DNA of 24,969 nt from a virus (IMGVR_UViG_3300031521_000336:1-24969); one strand, 5' to 3'; counted from the stretch's first letter, positions 13,238 through 20,951 are shown. The notes: a model not told the origin generated them from the letters alone. Numbers and translations are program-made.

Positions 13238-14298
13238 TGGTAAGTCCGGTCTCTTTCTCATACAGTTGCCCATCAGGCGGGTATATTGAGGCTGGTCGGC
13301 GTAGACTCGGGGCACTGAGTGAAGCCTTAACTGCTATGCCTGCTGCAACGTGGTTGAACTGGACGTCATCAACTAATGTAGTGCCTATTACAGACACCGG
13401 CCCAGATGGTCTAACAGCCTGGCTAGAGTCCACCGGTAATTACTACATGACCAACTGGCCTGGGAAGGCTAGTTTTGATCCGGTATCAAAACAGGTGATG
13501 CTAGCAGGAACTGCACAGGGATTCTCCAGCGATGTACCCGCCGGCCTTCATGCTAAGATTGTGTTTTTTGATTTGGCCACTGGACTGTTTTCTTCTGTAT
13601 GGAACCCTTACGCGGCAAACACAGCGCATATCTATGATGCTAATCCATCAGTAGCTATAAATGGAAAGATATATCGTCAACCGTTTGGGTCGACATGGTT
13701 ATTTGAGACTACGATTTCAACACGTGTAAGTGTTGTTAAGAAAGACTTAGCCACACTTGGAGCTTTTGGTGCGTATGCACTGGAATGCTTTCCTGAAATG
13801 GGGGCTTCTGGGTCTATCATCTTTGTGTCATCAACAGGTGTAGTGGGCAGATACGATATTGCCACTGATACGTTAAACACCATAGGTACCTATAGTGGTA
13901 TTACGGCCTATCCAATAGTTCATCACTGTAATGACTATCTTGTTTTTGGTGCTGGTTACTCGTCATCGACGTTTTATAAACTGACTGCAGCAGGTACCGT
14001 CTCCCAGATGGCTAATACCTTGCCAGCATCGCTGACAGGCATCGGATCACAGCTAGGGCACACAATGGTTGCTGATCCTACTGGAGCCAAAAAATCATGG
14101 TTATTCATCAGTGGAGGAAATGCATACACGTTAGACCATCAAACAGCCACCTGGTATGATAAAGGAACAATACCGTTTAGCAGTGCCAATACCGCTGTAG
14201 CTAGCATTCAGGGGTTTGGAGCGTTTGTATTCCTAGTAGGTGGAGGGCGAATCGATTCGGCGCATTCAAACTCAAAAATTTGGCTCTATAAGGAATAA
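13237..14298 (+). CDS. Beta-propeller (Kelch-like) protein, 353 aa
   Basis: The protein shows repeated blade-like units of about 45-50 residues with Gly-rich turns and closing aromatic strands: PVSKQVMLAGTAQG, KIVFFDLATGLF, VVGRYDIATDTLNTIGTY, DYLVFGAGYSSSTFYKL, SWLFISGGNAYTLDHQTATW, AFVFLVGGGRID. This matches Kelch-type propellers, which often mediate binding. No transmembrane segment or protease motif is seen. Neighbours on both sides are other adhesion-type beta-proteins, so I infer a virion surface or host-contact role. It starts at a TAATG junction without an independent Shine-Dalgarno, so it should be co-expressed with the preceding gene. Confidence 0.7.
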   Translation: MVSPVSFSYSCPSGGYIEAGRRRLGALSEALTAMPAATWLNWTSSTNVVPITDTGPDGLTAWLESTGNYYMTNWPGKASFDPVSKQVMLAGTAQGFSSDVPAGLHAKIVFFDLATGLFSSVWNPYAANTAHIYDANPSVAINGKIYRQPFGSTWLFETTISTRVSVVKKDLATLGAFGAYALECFPEMGASGSIIFVSSTGVVGRYDIATDTLNTIGTYSGITAYPIVHHCNDYLVFGAGYSSSTFYKLTAAGTVSQMANTLPASLTGIGSQLGHTMVADPTGAKKSWLFISGGNAYTLDHQTATWYDKGTIPFSSANTAVASIQGFGAFVFLVGGGRIDSAHSNSKIWLYKE

Positions 14299-14300
14299 AA

Positions 14301-15395
14301 ATGGCACTTGCGCTCAATACAAGCCACCCACTCTACTCAGTACTTGTGGCATTAATCTGTGTAGATGACGATAACACTATTAAAGATTTGAAGGGAGATA
14401 CTTGCACCCCTCATGCTAATGTTACGAAAGGAACTGGAACTTACGGACGACACTTTACAACATTACTTGACGGCAGCAGTAATGCGCAAGGAGTGGCGCT
14501 AACTACAGGTTTTCGCACAAAAGAAGCTTCACCTGCCATAGGCACTACGCTAGTGGTGGTGAACAATATAAGTTCAGTAGCAAATAGAAATAGTGTGCTG
14601 GACATTAAGTCAGCAGGTGCTCCGGAATCGCCCGGCGTGTCCGCTACCGGAAAGAACATAATTACATATAGCGACGATTCCACTACATGTGAAGGCGCTA
14701 CTGTTATACTAAACAATGGAGCGCACTTATTCGGCTGTGCGTTCAATTCAACAACACAAAATAAATCGTTTGTAGATGGTTCAACAGAGTCTACAGGCGC
14801 AGGCATAGGCGCGTTTCCAGCCAGAGCTAAGTACATCGGCGGCATGTCGAGCGGGGGATACGGAGGCGTTGCTGCCAACTATGTTTGGGTTGTACAGTTC
14901 AACAAATATCTTAGTGACGCAGAAATTTCGGACCTGTACTCGTCGCTCGGTGCGAATAACACGTTTGGGTTAGTAGTATCAGCTGGCGGTGGCGGAGTTA
15001 CACATTCTGCAGCAGGCGCACTAGTAGCGCAATCAGCCACGCTTTCAGGAATCGCCGCACGTTCTGGTAGTGCTGTTACCCATGCGGCTACGGGCGCTCT
15101 TGTTGTGCAGTCAGCAGCCTTGTTAGGCAGTGTTTCAAAACTTGTGTCTGGTACGTTCGTTAGTGACGTTGCAGTAAATAATGCAGGAACAATACTATCG
15201 AATACTTCTGTACTTTGGGAGTGGAGAAAGGGTGTTGGAACAGGTGTTGCACCGGTATCGGTAACTTATGGCTCTGGAACAACAGACTCTAATGGGCGGC
15301 TAACTGTTACTGGTTTGCCTGCTGGAGCAGGAGAACTCGAGTTTGCGACGCCAGACTATGTAAATAACTTCTTTGAACGCGGGACGGTAGTATAA
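14301..15395 (+). CDS. LamG-like protein with surface repeats, 364 aa
   Basis: Residues 1-220 look like a concanavalin/LamG jelly roll: N-terminal HPLYSVLVALICVDD, a central TTLVVVNNIS, and the typical closing KYIGGMSSGG...VWVVQFNKYLSDAEISDLYSS. After a Gly hinge come two about 26-residue repeats, THSAAGALVAQSATLSG and THAATGALVVQSAALLG, then an Ig-like or carboxypeptidase-regulatory-like C-terminal domain (DSNGRLTVTGLPAG). Such proteins bind glycans in known cases. AAGGA precedes ATG 14301. Probably a virion-surface or receptor-contact protein; that role is inferred from domains and neighbours. Confidence 0.7.
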   Translation: MALALNTSHPLYSVLVALICVDDDNTIKDLKGDTCTPHANVTKGTGTYGRHFTTLLDGSSNAQGVALTTGFRTKEASPAIGTTLVVVNNISSVANRNSVLDIKSAGAPESPGVSATGKNIITYSDDSTTCEGATVILNNGAHLFGCAFNSTTQNKSFVDGSTESTGAGIGAFPARAKYIGGMSSGGYGGVAANYVWVVQFNKYLSDAEISDLYSSLGANNTFGLVVSAGGGGVTHSAAGALVAQSATLSGIAARSGSAVTHAATGALVVQSAALLGSVSKLVSGTFVSDVAVNNAGTILSNTSVLWEWRKGVGTGVAPVSVTYGSGTTDSNGRLTVTGLPAGAGELEFATPDYVNNFFERGTVV

Positions 15396-15396
15396 C

Positions 15397-15933
15397 ATGC
15401 TACGTAACCGGAATCAGTCGTTTTCTGGTAAGCGCGTACTAGGGACGCCTAAGACTGGTGTTCTTGGTAGACTTATTCCCTCCACTGGTGATAGTGGGCC
15501 TGGTTTTGCTTATCCTAGTCTTTCACTTCCTGCAGATAACAACACGGAAATATCGGGTTGGATAACTGAATTCCCAGTAGGAGGCACACTGATAGCGTAT
15601 GAGGATACGAGCTTCACATTCTCAGGCCCTGATGGGTATTATACGTTTAATGTCCAGATAAAGGCAAATGGTGCTTCAGTTGGGCCGCCCATAACAATTT
15701 CCTTACTAGTTGGTGCAGGCGTGCATAGCTCTAATGCAAACCTTGTGTCTAATTCAGCATCAATGAGTGGCGCATGCAGCAGAGTTAGCGCAGTTATGAC
15801 GCTTACCACAGCTGATATAACGGCTATTGTTAGAGCATTACACGCGACTTTAATACCTGTAAATGTAAAAGAAGTTAATGACGGCCCGATAACAGGTATT
15901 GGTACTCAAGATAATCCTTGGGGACCTGCGTGA
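15397..15933 (+). CDS. Ig-like surface protein with one diverged repeat, 178 aa
   Basis: An Ig-like segment (about 50-105: YEDTSFTFSGPDGYYTFNVQ and PPITISLLVG) is followed by HSSNANLVSNSASMSGACSR, a diverged copy of the repeat in the preceding gene. Then comes TLTTADITAIVRAL, a short helix that in related phage proteins introduces an oligomerisation region, and a C-terminal NDGPITGIGTQDNPWGP. It starts one base after the upstream stop and ends in a GTGA overlap with the next start. Probable virion appendage component. Confidence 0.65.
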   Translation: MLRNRNQSFSGKRVLGTPKTGVLGRLIPSTGDSGPGFAYPSLSLPADNNTEISGWITEFPVGGTLIAYEDTSFTFSGPDGYYTFNVQIKANGASVGPPITISLLVGAGVHSSNANLVSNSASMSGACSRVSAVMTLTTADITAIVRALHATLIPVNVKEVNDGPITGIGTQDNPWGPA

Positions 15934-16385
15934 CTGCATGGGGCTACTCATGGGGAAACTCATGGGGAAACTCATGGGGGCTTAACCGTGTAGAGGATGC
16001 TGCCAGGTCTGGCTATTGGAGATTGTTCTACTATAACCTGCAAGCAAAGGCAAATGAAGAAAGATTTGCCAGAGAGGCTATTGTAGTTGGTACAAAGCCA
16101 GTACTTATAACTAAGAAATTAGTACGTAAACGCAACATACTTGAAAAGAAGATAGCCACCAAGTCTAGTAAAGTTAGGCATATAGAGGTAAAACGCATTG
16201 TACCTGGATTGCTCGATGATCAGCTAGCAATACTGGAAACTTTGCCTGAGGTGCCATGGGATGCTATAAATGAGTTCATGTTTAAAATACAGTTTACTTC
16301 TGTAGCGCAGTGTGGTATACTGAAAACTTCCGAACAAGGCTACCGCCAACACTCGGAAGAACTTCTTTTGTTACTTGCAGTCTAG
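15930..16385 (+). CDS. Hypothetical protein with SWGN repeats, 151 aa
   Basis: GTG 15930 overlaps the upstream TGA (GTGA) and has GGGGAC about 6 nt upstream; it is preferred over TTG 15918. The N-terminus reads AWGYSWGNSWGNSWG, encoded by an in-frame 12-bp repeat. Short Trp-Gly repeat starts like this are common in phage proteins at this position. The rest is basic (KKLVRKRNILEKKIATKSSK) with a hydrophobic C-terminus (EELLLLLAV). There is no known domain. Part of the appendage operon by position. Confidence 0.6.
   Translation: MTAWGYSWGNSWGNSWGLNRVEDAARSGYWRLFYYNLQAKANEERFAREAIVVGTKPVLITKKLVRKRNILEKKIATKSSKVRHIEVKRIVPGLLDDQLAILETLPEVPWDAINEFMFKIQFTSVAQCGILKTSEQGYRQHSEELLLLLAV
15947..15979 (+). 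repeat. 12-bp tandem repeat encoding SWGN
   Basis: CTCATGGGGAAA occurs at 15947-15958 and 15959-15970, followed by CTCATGGGG at 15971-15979. The copies are exact, indicating recent slippage that changes the protein by four residues per unit. Confidence 0.8.
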
Positions 16386-16396
16386 GAGGAGCTACC

Positions 16397-16570
16397 ATGA
16401 GCAGTCTAGCAAAACAGTTGTCTGGTCAGCATCAAAAAGGTATGAAAAACTTTGCAAAAGGCGGTGCCGTAAAAAGCCCAAAGCATGATGATGAAGCCGC
16501 GGACAAGAAGTTGATTGCCGCAGCTTTTAAAGCTAAAGGCCTTAAAAAAGGAGGCAAGTGCTGTGAGTAA
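16397..16570 (+). CDS. Small basic protein, 57 aa
   Basis: AGGAGGAG lies 5 nt before ATG 16397, the strongest ribosome binding site of this block. The product is very basic, with KGGAVKSPKHDDEAADKKLI and a C-terminal KGLKKGGKCCE. I recall similar 'HDDEAxD-x-xLI' micro-proteins in other phage structural clusters; their role is unknown, and nucleic-acid binding is a guess. The 3' end overlaps the next gene by 8 bases. Confidence 0.7.
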   Translation: MSSLAKQLSGQHQKGMKNFAKGGAVKSPKHDDEAADKKLIAAAFKAKGLKKGGKCCE

Positions 16571-16763
16571 ATTCAAAGTTATCTACGCCGATGCAAGTGA
16601 GGAAGTTTTGCATTTTGCGGGTGAAGCAGTTGAGCTTTTCGAGCAACTGTTTAGCCACATTGCGCAAGAGGTACGTGATTTGTGTTCAGTTGAGCCAGTT
16701 GAGCCAGTTGAGCCAGTTGAGCCAGTTGAGCCAGTAGCATCAAAACCTGCTAAGAAGAAGTAA
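16563..16763 (+). CDS. Small acidic protein with VEP repeats, 66 aa
   Basis: GTG 16563 is chosen because AAGGAGG lies 8 nt upstream. The N-terminal 40 residues form a helix (AVELFEQLFSHIAQEVRDL). Then follow five VEP tripeptides encoded by exact 9-bp repeats, and a basic tail ASKPAKKK. The layout of helix, proline-rich spacer and lysine tail suggests a linker or binding peptide. Function is unknown. Confidence 0.7.
   Translation: MSKFKVIYADASEEVLHFAGEAVELFEQLFSHIAQEVRDLCSVEPVEPVEPVEPVEPVASKPAKKK
16689..16733 (+). repeat. 9-bp tandem repeat, five exact copies
   Basis: GTTGAGCCA is repeated five times without a mismatch, each copy encoding Val-Glu-Pro. It keeps the reading frame. Exactness suggests recent expansion or contraction by slippage. 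Confidence 0.9.
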
Positions 16764-16946
16764 ATGTCCTTAGATAGTTTTATAGGGCAGTACGTAACGC
16801 TTATAACAGAGCAGATTTCTGAAAAGCGGCAAACCCTTGAGAAAAAAGATTTCAAAAAGAAGTCTGATTTTACCAAGGTACAGGGTCAACTTCAAGGGCT
16901 TGCCGAAGCTCTGCAGTTATTGAGGTCAGTTCCTGAGGAAGACTAA
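16764..16946 (+). CDS. Small coiled-coil protein, 60 aa
   Basis: ATG 16764 directly follows the previous TAA. The product is almost all helix, with charged heptads (TEQISEKRQTLEKKDFKKKS) and a second helix QGQLQGLAEALQLLRS. I recall short two-helix proteins of this kind in phage structural operons, with unknown role. No strong Shine-Dalgarno, so it is probably coupled to the upstream gene. Confidence 0.65.
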   Translation: MSLDSFIGQYVTLITEQISEKRQTLEKKDFKKKSDFTKVQGQLQGLAEALQLLRSVPEED

Positions 16947-16980
16947 TTAGTTACGCAAACCAACTCTGAAGGGAGTTAGC

Positions 16981-17388
16981 ATGATTCCGGCAAGTGATTT
17001 AACCTCCGCATTTCCATCCGTGGCACCAGGCGTATTTCCGCTAGGCGCGCGTGTGCTTGTCCAGTTGCGCACCGTTGTCGAGAAGACAAAAGGCGGCATT
17101 GTACTGCCGCAGGACACTAAAGACTTCAACAAGGCCAATACGCAGCTCGGCAAAGTTGTACAACTCGGGTCTATTGCATTCCGTAACCGAGACAGTGGCC
17201 AACTCTGGCGTGAAGGCGTCTGGGCTAAACCAGGTGATCTTGTACGTGTACCAAAGTGGGGCGGTGATCGTTTTGAGCGCAAGATACCGGGCACTGATAA
17301 CTCAGCCATTTTTTGCATCTTCTCGGATCATGAGATTATCGCGCAAGTGGACCCCGACGCGTTTACTGAACTGGACGAGGTGAAGTAA
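16981..17388 (+). CDS. GroES-like co-chaperonin, 135 aa
   Basis: Matches the Cpn10 fold through its length: FPLGARVLVQL (19-29), the mobile-loop region VEKTKGGIVLP (33-43) with the GGIVL contact motif, LGKVVQLG (57-63), KPGDLVRVP (83-91), GGDRFER, and a closing DHEIIAQVD (117-125). Host GroES is about 97 residues; this one has a short N-terminal extension and a longer roof region around 66-80. Known phage counterparts (T4 gp31) replace GroES on GroEL so that the capsid protein can fold. It sits at the head of the scaffold and capsid operon, with AAGGGAG upstream and a TAATG junction to the next gene. No GroEL is present, so it would use the host's. Confidence 0.85.
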   Translation: MIPASDLTSAFPSVAPGVFPLGARVLVQLRTVVEKTKGGIVLPQDTKDFNKANTQLGKVVQLGSIAFRNRDSGQLWREGVWAKPGDLVRVPKWGGDRFERKIPGTDNSAIFCIFSDHEIIAQVDPDAFTELDEVK

Positions 17389-18377
17389 TGGGTACCAATG
17401 CTAATACAGGCGAAGATATTGTCTTTGAAGCAGAAGGCGAAGATGAAGACCTTGTTAAAAATACAGCAACTATGGTTGGCGACGAGGCCGATGAAGTAAA
17501 AGTAGATAGCGAAACGCATGCCGACGATGACAACAATGCGATTAACGACGACGACGAGGACACCGAGCATGCTCCTGACAACTCTGATGCTACCGATGAT
17601 GACCGCGCAGCCATCAGAGAACGCCGCCGCCAAGAACGTCTAGAGCAAAAAGCTAGACGTCGCGAACGAGAAGAGCAGACGCGTAGAGAACTGAGCTCCA
17701 AGGACGCAGTTATTTCGCGGCTTAGCCAACGCCTAGACGAGATTGAAAAGCGAAATACAAGCGGCGAACTTGCGCACATCTCAAACTCAAAAACAAAGGC
17801 GGCCGAAGCTTACGCGCACTTCAAAGATCAGATTCGTGTAGGCACAGAGTCTGGCAATGGCACGCTAGTAGCTAATGCCACGGAGAAAATGATTCTTGCC
17901 AAAAGCAAGTTTGAAGAGTTAGCGCGCCTGGAGGACGTATTCCGTAGTAAAGGCAATCAACCGCAACCGCTAGACCCGCGTATTGCGAACAATGCAAGGT
18001 CATGGACTGACTCTAACCCATGGTACGACCCACGCGGTAAAGATCAAGACTCACGAGTTGTGTTGTCAATTGATCAAGCGCTTGCGGAAGAAGGTTGGGA
18101 CCCCACTACAGAGGACTACTGGCGGGAGCTCAGTAACCGAACGAAAAAATATTTACCGCACCGTGAAAAACGTGATAATATACAGCGTAACGTTCGAAAC
18201 GTTGTTGCTAGTTCCGGTAAGGAGGCATCTACGCAGCGGAGTACTGGTGTATTTAAGTTATCCGCAGAGCGTGTAAAGGCGCTTAAAGAAATGGGTGTGT
18301 GGGATGACCCTATCGAGCGCAATAAGATGATCAAACAATATCGTGACTACGACAAAACGAACGAAGGAGCTAGATAA
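17388..18377 (+). CDS. Scaffold-like head assembly protein, 329 aa
   Basis: An extremely acidic N-terminus (about 1-72, many Asp/Glu runs) is followed by a long basic-acidic coiled coil (AAIRERRRQERLEQKARRRE through RLDEIEKR, about 73-126), a helical middle, and a conserved-looking SNPWYDPRGKDQDSRVV...EDYWREL segment (about 207-250). High charge, coiled coil and location two genes before the decoration and capsid genes fit a scaffolding protein that shapes the prohead and is then lost. No protease motif. Starts at TAATG after the co-chaperonin with GAGGTGA upstream. Confidence 0.75.
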   Translation: MGTNANTGEDIVFEAEGEDEDLVKNTATMVGDEADEVKVDSETHADDDNNAINDDDEDTEHAPDNSDATDDDRAAIRERRRQERLEQKARRREREEQTRRELSSKDAVISRLSQRLDEIEKRNTSGELAHISNSKTKAAEAYAHFKDQIRVGTESGNGTLVANATEKMILAKSKFEELARLEDVFRSKGNQPQPLDPRIANNARSWTDSNPWYDPRGKDQDSRVVLSIDQALAEEGWDPTTEDYWRELSNRTKKYLPHREKRDNIQRNVRNVVASSGKEASTQRSTGVFKLSAERVKALKEMGVWDDPIERNKMIKQYRDYDKTNEGAR

Positions 18378-18931
18378 TGGCCAAGAATGAGACAACAGAC
18401 AATCAAGTAAGCGATGACCGCTTAGTTAGGTCTACTGCCCCTGAAGACCGGAGCTCAGCTGATGCAGAGCGCATCAATAAAGACGGCACCGCACTCACAC
18501 TCGAAGAGCGTCGTAAGCAGATGCGTAATGAGTGGACTCAAGATGTGTTGCCAACACCGCCCAAAGTACCTGGTTGGCATTTTTGCTGGCTATCTACCAC
18601 GAACTCATCTGACCCAATTTATCGGCGGATGCAGAAAGGGTATGTACCAGTGAAGGTAAGCGAGCTAGCGGGTTTTACTCCAGAGCATGTATCCGGCGGT
18701 GAGTTTGATGGTGTCATTTCATGCAATGAGATGCTTCTGTTTAAGATCGAGGAAGTGCTCTACCAGGACATTATGATGTACCTGCACCACGAGCTTCCAA
18801 TGTCTGAAGAAGAGTTGCTCAAAGCAAATGCTAAACCAGCAGGCGCAGACAGTGACGGACGCGATTTGGGCGATGTAGAAGGCTTCGAAGCCCTTGCGCG
18901 AAAAGTCAAAACTCCACACTTCTCAGCTTAA
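18377..18931 (+). CDS. Hypothetical head-cluster protein, 184 aa
   Basis: Starts in a TAATG junction with AAGGAG upstream. The first 50 residues are charged; then GWHFCWLSTTNSSDPIYRRM, KGYVPVKVSELAGF and GVISCNEMLLFKI form a compact alpha/beta region, followed by HHELPMSEEELLKANAKP. From memory, proteins with this 'WLSTTN.D....R...GY.PV' pattern stand between scaffold and capsid in related phages, but I know no function. Probably an assembly or head-completion protein. Confidence 0.7.
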   Translation: MAKNETTDNQVSDDRLVRSTAPEDRSSADAERINKDGTALTLEERRKQMRNEWTQDVLPTPPKVPGWHFCWLSTTNSSDPIYRRMQKGYVPVKVSELAGFTPEHVSGGEFDGVISCNEMLLFKIEEVLYQDIMMYLHHELPMSEEELLKANAKPAGADSDGRDLGDVEGFEALARKVKTPHFSA

Positions 18932-18943
18932 AGGACAAAGATC

Positions 18944-19513
18944 ATGGCCCTAGTTGCCTCTCCTTACGGCTTCGCATTGCGATATAACCCATCAGGGCAG
19001 TCGCGTGCAAAAGCCTATGCAATTCTCCCTGCTTACACCACGGCTATCGGCTTTGGCGACGGCGTCATTCTTGACACCAATGGCAGTATCACCGTAGGCA
19101 CCGCCGCAAACGACCTCATTGGCGTCTTTGCCGGATGTGAGTACGTCGACCCAACTGGCAAGCCCAATGTGTCGAAGAACTGGCCCGGTACTGCTGGCTG
19201 CACGAACATCGTTGCTTGGGTGCATGACGATCCCAACAACGTGTACGAAGGGCAGTTTGCGATTAGTGCTACTACTGTTTTGCAAGCAGCTATCGGTGAC
19301 CAAGTTGACCTGGTGGCAGGTACGCCTAATGCACTGACTGGTCAGTCGGCGCAGTCGTTCAATGCTACGCTCAAAGGCGCTGGTGTTCAAGGCCAATTCC
19401 GCATCCTAGGTGTTGGTGTTGACGGCTTCTACGATGCTCTGGCAAACCCCTTCCCGACTGCGCTTGTGCAGATCGCCCGCCACCAGTTCTTGGTCGCTAA
19501 GACCGCGATCTAA
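18944..19513 (+). CDS. Capsid decoration-like structural protein, 189 aa
   Basis: A beta-rich protein with the pattern ASPYGFALRYNPSGQ at the start, then GFGDGVILDTNGSITVG, LIGVFAGCEYVDPTGKP, and VHDDPNNVYEGQFAISAT. This set of motifs is one I associate with an abundant capsid-associated protein encoded just before the major capsid protein in many podovirus-like phages. AAAGGAC precedes ATG 18944. Codons are richer in C-ending forms than in the appendage genes, consistent with high expression. Role as a cement protein is inferred. Confidence 0.75.
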   Translation: MALVASPYGFALRYNPSGQSRAKAYAILPAYTTAIGFGDGVILDTNGSITVGTAANDLIGVFAGCEYVDPTGKPNVSKNWPGTAGCTNIVAWVHDDPNNVYEGQFAISATTVLQAAIGDQVDLVAGTPNALTGQSAQSFNATLKGAGVQGQFRILGVGVDGFYDALANPFPTALVQIARHQFLVAKTAI

Positions 19514-19530
19514 CATAAGGAGCTACTAAA

Positions 19531-20442
19531 ATGGCTGGTGCAATCATGCGCAATGCGCAATTCAAGGCGATCGTTGAGCCTATCCTCAATAACGCTTTTG
19601 ATGGTGTCTACGACCAACGTGCTGATGAGTACAAACTCATCTTCACCGAGGAAAATGGCATCGCCCGTTCTTACCACGAAGAAGCTGTACTGTATGGCCT
19701 CGGCGCCGCCCCCGTCATCCCTGATGGCCAAGCAGTTACCTACGATGAAGGTGGTCAACTCTACGTCAAACGCTACACCTATGACGTCTACGGCCTAGCG
19801 TTTGCCTTGACGCAAGTGCTTGTTGAAGACGGCGAGCATATCCGCGTTGGTACCACGTTCTCCAAGCACTTGGCGCAGTCAATGACCGAGTCGCTTGAAA
19901 CTGTGACGTGTAACCACTTGAACCGCTCCTTCAACAGTTCGTACAAGGGCGGCGACGGTGTCGAGCTCTTCTCGGCAAGTCACCCTGTTCTTGGTGGTGT
20001 ACAGAGCAATATTCTCACCTCCGCTGCGCTTTCGCAGACATCGCTCGAGCAAGCGTCTATCCAGATTCGTCAGATGAAGGACGCTCGGGGCAAGGCGATT
20101 CGTGTCACGCCGAAGCAGTTGATTGTGCACCCCACCAACATGCTTGTTGCTGAAGTATTGCTGAACTCGGTTCTCCGTACCGGCACGAACAACAATGACT
20201 TGAACCCCATCAAGTCCGCTGGCATGATTGGCAAGTCGGTTACGCTCTCTCGTCTTACCTCCGCGCCTGCGTGGTTTGTGCAGACGGATGCGCGTGATGG
20301 CCTCAAGGTTCTCTGGCGTCGCAAACTCCAGAAAGCGATGGAAGGCGACTTCGAAACTGACAGCACCCGCTATAAGTCAACCATGCGCTTCGGCTCTGGC
20401 TGGACTGAATGGCGTTGTGCAGTCGGCAATCAAGGCGTCTAA
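19531..20442 (+). CDS. Major capsid protein, 303 aa
   Basis: Resembles the Mu gpT-like branch of the HK97-fold capsid family. Visible marks: an N-terminal helix, EEAVLYGLGAAPVIPDGQ leading into an E-loop-like region, ALTQVLVEDG, the FSASHPVLGG motif (147-156), IRQMKDARGKAIRVTPKQLI (179-198), VAEVLLNS and NNDLNPIKSAG. The length of 303 fits a capsid protein without a large N-terminal scaffold. AAGGAG lies 8 nt before the ATG. It follows scaffold and decoration genes and is followed by a stem-loop, as expected for the most highly expressed gene. Confidence 0.9.
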   Translation: MAGAIMRNAQFKAIVEPILNNAFDGVYDQRADEYKLIFTEENGIARSYHEEAVLYGLGAAPVIPDGQAVTYDEGGQLYVKRYTYDVYGLAFALTQVLVEDGEHIRVGTTFSKHLAQSMTESLETVTCNHLNRSFNSSYKGGDGVELFSASHPVLGGVQSNILTSAALSQTSLEQASIQIRQMKDARGKAIRVTPKQLIVHPTNMLVAEVLLNSVLRTGTNNNDLNPIKSAGMIGKSVTLSRLTSAPAWFVQTDARDGLKVLWRRKLQKAMEGDFETDSTRYKSTMRFGSGWTEWRCAVGNQGV

Positions 20443-20450
20443 ACCCGTAA

Positions 20451-20472
20451 GGGGAGGTCAACAAGACTCCCC
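20451..20472 (+). terminator. Stem-loop after the capsid gene
   Basis: GGGGAG (20451-20456) pairs with CTCCCC (20467-20472), extended by TC/GA across one bulged G, around a 5-nt loop. No U tract follows and the next Shine-Dalgarno is 8 bases away, so it is probably a partial terminator or an mRNA-stabilising end rather than a full stop. Confidence 0.5.
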
Positions 20473-20492
20473 ATTACTTGAAGGAGAGATTT

Positions 20493-20930
20493 ATGGGTTC
20501 TTACATGCAAGGTGCTTTGACGGGAGGTTCAACGCCTACGCCGGCACGTGACAAAGGTTTTATGGTATTTTCGCAGACTGTTGATATTCAAGCAGCGGGT
20601 AATGCTACGAAAGATTTCACAGTGTACCTGCCAGACGGCGCGCAGTTGATCGACCTGAATCTAGATACGACAACTCTGCACACTTCCGCTTCAGCTACTC
20701 TGTCTGGGGGTACCACGGTTGGCGGCGCTGATCTGTGGTCAGCTACAAGTGTACTTTCGCTCGGCCGCGCACAACCTGTGTTTACCGGGCCGCAACTGCT
20801 AGCCTGTATGGCGCTACCACATACGTCTGGGCAGTCTGACACGCCGGTATACATGAGACTGGCGCTTGGTACGCCTACGTCAATAGGCCTAACCAAAGTC
20901 AACTTCCGGTACGCGCAACGCATTAACTAA
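20493..20930 (+). CDS. Probable virion structural protein, 145 aa
   Basis: ATG 20493 has AAGGAGA 5 nt upstream. An N-terminal glycine-rich part (MGSYMQGALTGGSTPTPARD) is followed by beta strands: FTVYLPDGAQLIDLNLDT, a Gly/Thr-rich SATLSGGTTVGGADL and VYMRLALGTP. It looks like a small head- or connector-surface protein. Its place between the capsid gene and another beta-protein supports this. I do not know the family. Confidence 0.7.
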   Translation: MGSYMQGALTGGSTPTPARDKGFMVFSQTVDIQAAGNATKDFTVYLPDGAQLIDLNLDTTTLHTSASATLSGGTTVGGADLWSATSVLSLGRAQPVFTGPQLLACMALPHTSGQSDTPVYMRLALGTPTSIGLTKVNFRYAQRIN

Positions 20931-20935
20931 GTTAT

Positions 20936-20951
20936 GGGGGCTTCGGCCCCC
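20936..20951 (+). terminator. GC-rich UUCG stem-loop
   Basis: GGGGGC-TTCG-GCCCCC is a perfect 6-bp G/C stem capped by the extra-stable UUCG tetraloop. It begins 5 bases after the preceding stop codon. The following sequence is TACTTAAAGG, without a U tract. It may lower read-through or protect the 3' end of the upstream message. The ATG at 20934 lies at the edge of this hairpin and is unlikely to be used. Confidence 0.6.
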
